A DNA stretch of 64,000 nucleotides from DAOULT01 sp964646625 (GTDB lineage: Bacteria > Chloroflexota > Anaerolineae > CAZYHC01). The stretch lies in contig CAZYHC010000021.1 in the NCBI GenBank assembly GCA_964646625.1, forward strand, positions 1 to 64,000, read 5' to 3'. The notes under the pieces were generated by a model. That model was not told where the DNA came from. It worked only from the letters and a program-made list of their open reading frames with translations, and ran no database searches. Below, piece by piece: positions 60,051-64,000 of this stretch. Each line of letters starts with the position of its first letter. Position 1 is the first letter of the stretch. The translations under genes and the position numbers were made by a program.

Positions 60051-61001
60051 TTATGGTTTGGGTACAGCCAGGTCGTCCGGCCCTGGCTCGGATAGAGTGG
60101 CTTCCGGGAAATTTTCCTGGATCAGTTCGTGGACGATCTGGGCGTATTTAACCTTTTCGCGGGCCCAATCGGCGGTCATCGGTTCGCTGACCCAGGGCTT
60201 ATACAGGGCTCCAGGGCCGGCAGCGCAGGCCGGGCCGGGCTCAATCTTGTAGTAACAGGGAGCGCACACCCGGGCCATTTCCGGGCTGTCGTAGAAACGG
60301 TTGAAGCCGCCAAAAGATTCGGCCAGGATGACGTGCAGGTCCATGGGAATGTCAATGGCCTGACGAATGGAAGCCAACTGAGGCAGGCTCAGATCGCCCA
60401 GCGGGTTGAAAGTGTTGGCCCCTAACATCTCCAGCAGTTTGCCCCCGGCGGCTGAAGCATGGCCGGCGTAGATGGACACCTTGAAGATCACCTCTGCGGG
60501 GATGTCGCCGTTCTTTCTCATCTCGTTCAGGAGCCACATCAGTCCCTCATCGATGACCAGGAACCCACGAAAGCCGATCTCGATGCAGGTCATGATATCG
60601 GAGATAACGTAACGCAACTGATCGGAGCCCCGGAAACGCAGCCCAGAAAGCCCCCCTTCAGGAGTGACGAGTTGACGCCCGATGTCCCAGGCGGCGCGAG
60701 GGCCCGGCGTCAACACGACCTCCAGGCTGGCCTCGGCGGCCATCTGAGCAAAGTCTCTGAGCTCCGCCTTGTCTAAAAGAGTAGCCCCCATGACCACAGA
60801 GATAACGCGGTGGATGGGGACCTTTCGCCGGTTCATCTCCTCGATGAGAGCCTCCAGGGTGGAGGGGCGCTCCACCCCCGATACCTCCATGCGATACCAG
60901 GCTCCATCGGGGAAACGTTTGGTACTGGTAGGCAGTTCATAAACGTCGCGACCAGGGATGCCCACCCTCTCCATGGCCGCCGCAACTCTATCCATCTTCA
61001 T
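60051..61001 (-). CDS. Unrecognised protein, possibly TIM-barrel / U32-like
   Basis: A 316-residue protein. The repeating pattern of beta-like segments (HRVISVVMGATLLDK, LEVVLTPGPRAAWDIGRQ, GFRGFLVIDEGLMWLLNEMR, VIFKVSIYAGHASAAGG, IPMDLHVILAESFGGFNRFYD) suggests an alpha/beta barrel similar to U32-peptidase-like proteins, though the U32 signature with its cysteines is not seen. A cluster CAPCYYKIEPGPACAAG near residue 260 could bind metal. It has its own strong promoter. ATG is preceded by GAGGTG. Function unknown. Confidence 0.7.
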   Translation of the reverse strand: MKMDRVAAAMERVGIPGRDVYELPTSTKRFPDGAWYRMEVSGVERPSTLEALIEEMNRRKVPIHRVISVVMGATLLDKAELRDFAQMAAEASLEVVLTPGPRAAWDIGRQLVTPEGGLSGLRFRGSDQLRYVISDIMTCIEIGFRGFLVIDEGLMWLLNEMRKNGDIPAEVIFKVSIYAGHASAAGGKLLEMLGANTFNPLGDLSLPQLASIRQAIDIPMDLHVILAESFGGFNRFYDSPEMARVCAPCYYKIEPGPACAAGPGALYKPWVSEPMTADWAREKVKYAQIVHELIQENFPEATLSEPGPDDLAVPKP

Positions 61002-61049
61002 CGATGCACCTCTTTTTTGTTTTCCGGGGGATTCAATCTTTATATCAAT

Positions 61050-61078
61050 ATTATATCACGCCCTCAGCGTGCCGTCAA
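61050..61078 (-). promoter_or_regulatory. Strong promoter for the 61001 gene
   Basis: Minus strand: TTGACG (61078-61073), a 17-bp spacer and a perfect TATAAT (61055-61050), with TGA before the -10. A small hairpin (CACGC / GCGTG) lies within the spacer. The -35 lies immediately downstream of the stop of the DUF2085 gene. It should drive 60051-61001, 59567-60034 and the ROK kinase. Confidence 0.65.
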
Positions 61079-61080
61079 TC

Positions 61081-61893
61081 CTAAAAGGGCAAATCCATAG
61101 TTTTGGTCAGGAAAAGCCGCAACAGGTCCATAGCCGTCAGCTCGAAGAAAGTGGCCACCAGACCCAGCAGCAGAGGCACAAAAGCCTGGTAAAGAGTGGT
61201 AGCCAGGCCCTCCCGCCGGATAATGATGACCACGATCATGGTGTTCACCAGGGTGAGCATGATCACCACCCCCAGGGTGCTCACCAGGGCTACGGGCCAG
61301 AGCAAAGGAGCCCATTGAGTCTGAACGATCAGCACCAGCAGCGCAGCCAAAAATAAAAGGCCAAACAACTCGCCGAAACCGTTGAGGCTCCTTTCAGCAC
61401 TAACCCTTTTCCAGAGGGTGAAGTTGAAGACGGGGTAGACGATGAGGCTCAAAGTCAGCCCGTTGAGGGTGCCTGTGGTCAGGCGCAGAATGTTGTGGGG
61501 CTCGTAGAGGTGAGGGGCGTCGGGGAAAAAGTGCATGTAAGAGTTCAGACCATCGACGGCCATCAGGACAATGAAGCTCACCAAAACGATAAGCACTCTG
61601 GTGGGGGGTAGATTGCCGGCCTTTCTTCGGCCGGCGAGCCACATGGCGGCGAAACCAAGCATAGCTCCCAGGTAAGTGCCCGAACAACGGGCGCAAAGAG
61701 GCAACTGCCGGCCGGCTATAAAATAGGAGTGGTCCGCTATCCTGTGGCAGATGGCGTAACCAACAAGGTCGGCCTTATCCAGGAAGGATAGGGGCGGAGC
61801 AGCCAGGAAAACGATGACAATCACCAGGGCGATGACCATCACGGCCGTAGAGAATCCGCTTTTCGTTTTGTCCTCTGAGGGGCTTGGAGTCAC
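61081..61893 (-). CDS. DUF2085 membrane protein
   Basis: A 270-residue protein with about seven hydrophobic segments. The DUF2085 signature is clear near residues 43-70: AICHRIADHSYFIAGRQLPLCARCSGTYLGA, with a CH and a CxxC pair. It is an integral membrane protein of unknown function, common in Chloroflexota and some Firmicutes. The start codon is GTG at 61893 with no strong ribosome site, and the predicted transcript start is only about 25-30 bp upstream, so the mRNA may be nearly leaderless. Confidence 0.85.
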   Translation of the reverse strand: MTPSPSEDKTKSGFSTAVMVIALVIVIVFLAAPPLSFLDKADLVGYAICHRIADHSYFIAGRQLPLCARCSGTYLGAMLGFAAMWLAGRRKAGNLPPTRVLIVLVSFIVLMAVDGLNSYMHFFPDAPHLYEPHNILRLTTGTLNGLTLSLIVYPVFNFTLWKRVSAERSLNGFGELFGLLFLAALLVLIVQTQWAPLLWPVALVSTLGVVIMLTLVNTMIVVIIIRREGLATTLYQAFVPLLLGLVATFFELTAMDLLRLFLTKTMDLPF

Positions 61894-61924
61894 GACAAAG
61901 TTATCCCGATCCAGGGTTGCTTAT

Positions 61925-61953
61925 ATACTACCACGAAAACCCCCTAAGGCCAA
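61925..61953 (-). promoter_or_regulatory. Promoter for the DUF2085 gene
   Basis: Minus strand: TTGGCC (61953-61948), a 17-bp spacer and TAGTAT (61930-61925). It lies between the sigma-factor stop and the DUF2085 start. Moderate match to the primary-sigma consensus. Confidence 0.5.
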
Positions 61954-61971
61954 ATTGCGCTACCAAATCGA

Positions 61972-63135
61972 TCAACGTAGATAGTCCCTCAGCTTACGAC
62001 TACGGCTGGGATGGCGTAAACGGTTAAGAGCGTGGGCCTCGATCTGGCGGATACGTTCGCGGGTTACGCCAAACTTGCGCCCCACTTCCTCCAGAGTATA
62101 GTTATACCCATCCACCAGGCCGAAGCGCAATTTCAGGATGCGTACCTCGCGAGGGGTCAAAGAGGCGAACACAGCATCGAGTTGCTCTCTCAGCAGGCGA
62201 TGGGTAGCCACGTCGGTAGGAGCCTCCGTTTCCTGATCCTCGATGAAATCACCCAGGTAGCTATCCTCCTCTTCTCCCATCGGCATCTCCAATGAGAGGG
62301 GACGCTGTGAGTTTTTCATGATACGCGCCGCTTTGCTGGGGCTGACGTTCAACTCGAGGGCAATTTCCTCTAAAGTTGGCTCGCGGCCTAGTTCCTGGGC
62401 CAGTCGACGAGAGACCTGATTCAGGCGGGAGATCTGATCGTGCATGTGAACCGGCACGCGGATAGTGCGTCCCTGATCGGCAATGGCCCGACTGACAGCC
62501 TGACGAATCCACCAGGTGGCGTAAGTGCTGAATTTATAGCCGCGCCGATAGTCAAATTTTTTCACGGCCCGGATCAGACCGATATTACCTTCCTGGATGA
62601 GATCGAGCAAAGGCACTCCTCGTCCCACGTACTTCTTGGCCACACTGACCACCAGACGGGAGTTAGCCTTGATGAGATGTTCACGGGCTGCCTGTCCCTT
62701 CCTGACTTGCTGTTCCAGCATCGCTCTATTTTCCTTCTCACCACTAATCAAACATCGCTGGGCAAGTCGTCCCCGTTCCATCTGTTGGGCCAACTCCACC
62801 TCTTCTTCCATCGTCAGTAGAGGAATGCGCCCGATCTCTCTCAGGTATAGGCTGATCGCATTGTCAACGTCTATTTCACGCCCATCATCTTCCTCTTCGC
62901 GAGCCTGGCCTCTTGCTTCACCATCTACTGTTTTTGTCTCTAGCACCAGAGACTTTTCTTTTTCATCGTTCAAATCAATCCCCCGTTCAAAGAGGATAGC
63001 CAGAAGATTATCCACATCCTCAATCTCGTTCTCAGCCTGGGGAAAAGCTTCCAGGATATCGTCGCAGGTGATAAAGCCTCGATCTTCACCCACCCGGAGC
63101 AGACGCTCGATATCGTTCGACATATCTTCCAGCAT
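61972..63135 (-). CDS. rpoD: Primary RNA polymerase sigma factor (RpoD/SigA)
   Basis: A 387-residue sigma-70. A short region 1.1 (1-90), region 1.2 (DNAISLYLREIGRIPLLTMEEEVELAQQME), region 2 (ANSRLVVSVAKKYVGRGVPLLDLIQEGNIGLIRAVKKFDYRRGYKFSTYATWWIRQAV), region 3 and region 4 (LTPREVRILKLRFGL ... EEVGRKFGVTRERIRQIEAHALNRLRHPSR) are all present. Absence of the long non-conserved insert and the short 1.1 are usual outside Proteobacteria. ATG at 63135 has GGGAG 9 nt upstream; the ATG four codons in is an alternative. It would recognise the TTGACA/TATAAT promoters noted in this window. Confidence 0.96.
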   Translation of the reverse strand: MLEDMSNDIERLLRVGEDRGFITCDDILEAFPQAENEIEDVDNLLAILFERGIDLNDEKEKSLVLETKTVDGEARGQAREEEDDGREIDVDNAISLYLREIGRIPLLTMEEEVELAQQMERGRLAQRCLISGEKENRAMLEQQVRKGQAAREHLIKANSRLVVSVAKKYVGRGVPLLDLIQEGNIGLIRAVKKFDYRRGYKFSTYATWWIRQAVSRAIADQGRTIRVPVHMHDQISRLNQVSRRLAQELGREPTLEEIALELNVSPSKAARIMKNSQRPLSLEMPMGEEEDSYLGDFIEDQETEAPTDVATHRLLREQLDAVFASLTPREVRILKLRFGLVDGYNYTLEEVGRKFGVTRERIRQIEAHALNRLRHPSRSRKLRDYLR

Positions 63136-63171
63136 GGATACCGCTCCCGATTATTATATTATGTTTACTGA

Positions 63172-64000
63172 TTATGGCTGAGCCGTGGTCGTTTTTGTCG
63201 GTCTGGCGGTGGTGTCCGTCGGCGCCAGCGTGGACGTGGGCGTTGGCTCAACGACCTCTGTAGCGGTTGGTTCGGCGGTAGCCGTGTCCGTCGGTGGGCG
63301 CTCTGTGGTTGGCAGTTCCACGCCGGGCAAAACGGTCGGGGCGATGGCTTCTGTACTGGTCGGTTCAGCGGTGGCTGTGATCGTCGGCTCAGCGGTCATG
63401 GTGGTTGTTGGCTCCACTGTAGCCGTTATCGTCTCAGGTGGTATTATAGTGACCGGCACAGTGATGACAGGCGTATCGGTGGCCGTAGGGATGGGCGTTG
63501 GCTTCTCAGGCGGCTCGGTGATAAGCCTTTCCAGGTCATGGCCTATGGTGCTGGCCACAATGTAGACGGCCGGGTCGCCTTCCTTCTGAATGTAATAGCT
63601 GGCTTCGTTGGGAGTCTGATCGCCTATAAACAGGTTTTCCTCTTCCTCGCTCTTCAGCTTGATGGTGGCGGTGATTTGTGGGGAGGTCAAACCGTAGTCG
63701 GCCAGGTTCTCCGCCGTGTCGGTCAGGGCGCGGCTGGCCATCAGCTTGGCTATCCGGAGGGCCAGGGAGTCGAGCCGGCCTTTATCGGCCTCTGCCTGGG
63801 TCGGTTCTTCCATTTGCCAGGATTCCCCGTCCTCGGTCCGTTTCACGCGGGTTCTTCCTTCCTCACTCTGCACCGTCAACTGGACGATGTCTCCATCGGC
63901 CATATCGAAAATGGTCACGGCAGTGGTAGGCGTGGTTTCAACTTCTGGCTCCTTCTTCTTCATTTCGAAAAAGTAGACATAGCCGCCAAGTAGCACTAAT
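63172..64000 (-). CDS. DUF4340-like protein, N-terminus beyond the window
   Basis: At least 276 codons; the 5' end is cut by the window edge. The first visible residues (LLGGYVYFFE) are the end of an N-terminal membrane helix. The extracytoplasmic part has the DUF4340 pattern: VQLTVQSEEGRTRVKRTEDGESWQMEEPTQAEADKGRLDSLALRIAKLMASRAL, NLADYGLTSPQITATI, YYIQKEGDPAVYIVAS. The last 110 residues are a Thr/Pro/Glu-rich tail with TATAEPT-type repeats. A GTG at 63996 could be read as a start but would truncate the helix. DUF4340 proteins often accompany GldG-type gliding or ABC transport genes; here that neighbour would be outside the window. Confidence 0.78.
   Translation of the reverse strand, partial: LVLLGGYVYFFEMKKKEPEVETTPTTAVTIFDMADGDIVQLTVQSEEGRTRVKRTEDGESWQMEEPTQAEADKGRLDSLALRIAKLMASRALTDTAENLADYGLTSPQITATIKLKSEEEENLFIGDQTPNEASYYIQKEGDPAVYIVASTIGHDLERLITEPPEKPTPIPTATDTPVITVPVTIIPPETITATVEPTTTMTAEPTITATAEPTSTEAIAPTVLPGVELPTTERPPTDTATAEPTATEVVEPTPTSTLAPTDTTARPTKTTTAQP

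Noticed and set aside
63153..63158. TATAAT on the minus strand upstream of the sigma-factor gene
   Set aside because: No -35 hexamer at 16-18 bp and no extended -10; the region is simply AT-rich, so it was not listed as a promoter.
1..64000. tRNA or rRNA genes, CRISPR arrays, insertion sequences and integrase or attachment sites
   Set aside because: None could be seen on either strand by reading; nearly all sequence is explained by protein genes.

Overview
The window looks like a stretch of chromosome from a Chloroflexota bacterium, most likely class Anaerolineae. This is inferred from the combination of extracellular proteins with Thr/Pro-rich linkers and tails, a DUF2085 membrane protein, long GAF/PAS histidine kinases, a primary sigma factor with a short N-terminus, and an O-antigen-like polysaccharide locus without any outer-membrane export (Wza/OPX) gene. 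There was no database search. No rRNA, tRNA, CRISPR array, insertion sequence or phage gene was seen.

Layout. (1) 1-7.8 kb, plus strand: an RraA-like protein, an M28 metallopeptidase and a complete dipeptide/oligopeptide ABC importer (binding protein, two permeases, two ATPases). A perfect 15-bp inverted repeat lies between the binding-protein and permease genes. (2) 8.1-15.7 kb, plus strand: a GAF/PAS histidine kinase, an OmpR-type response regulator, a FecR-like lipoprotein, a second OmpR-type regulator, a nucleotide-sugar epimerase and a sugar nucleotidyltransferase. (3) 15.7-25.6 kb, minus strand: a polysaccharide operon that runs AMP-forming ligase, asparagine synthetase, PP-loop amidotransferase, acyl carrier protein, GT4 glycosyltransferase, polyprenyl-phosphate sugar transferase, beta-propeller surface protein. 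(4) 25.9-55.0 kb, minus strand: about 29 kb of almost gapless, often overlapping genes for heptose synthesis (gmhA, hddA), glycosyltransferases, polytopic GT39-like proteins, a Wzy-type polymerase, a Wzx-type flippase, a Wzz/BY-kinase, acyltransferases, a radical SAM enzyme and an asparagine-synthase-like enzyme that lacks the glutaminase cysteine. (5) 55.1-58.3 kb, minus strand: a third OmpR-type regulator and a REC-GAF-GAF-PAS histidine kinase. (6) 58.5-64 kb, minus strand: a ROK sugar kinase, two unrecognised genes, a DUF2085 protein, the primary sigma factor and a DUF4340 protein cut by the window edge.

How they work together. Regions 2-5 form one large surface-polysaccharide locus with a nearly full Wzx/Wzy pathway: initiation on a lipid carrier, chain assembly, flipping, polymerisation and length control. 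Two sensor kinases and three OmpR-type regulators flank it.

The most striking observation is regulatory. Three promoters, one at the head of each polysaccharide-linked transcription unit (upstream of 11616 on plus, 25563 on minus and 58227 on minus), carry the same tandem operator. It is four copies of a CTAACC-like hexamer with an exact 11-bp period, and the last copy lies exactly 9 bp upstream of a -10 hexamer. This is the geometry of Pho-box-like sites bound by OmpR/PhoB-family regulators, so one of the three local regulators probably co-ordinates the whole locus.
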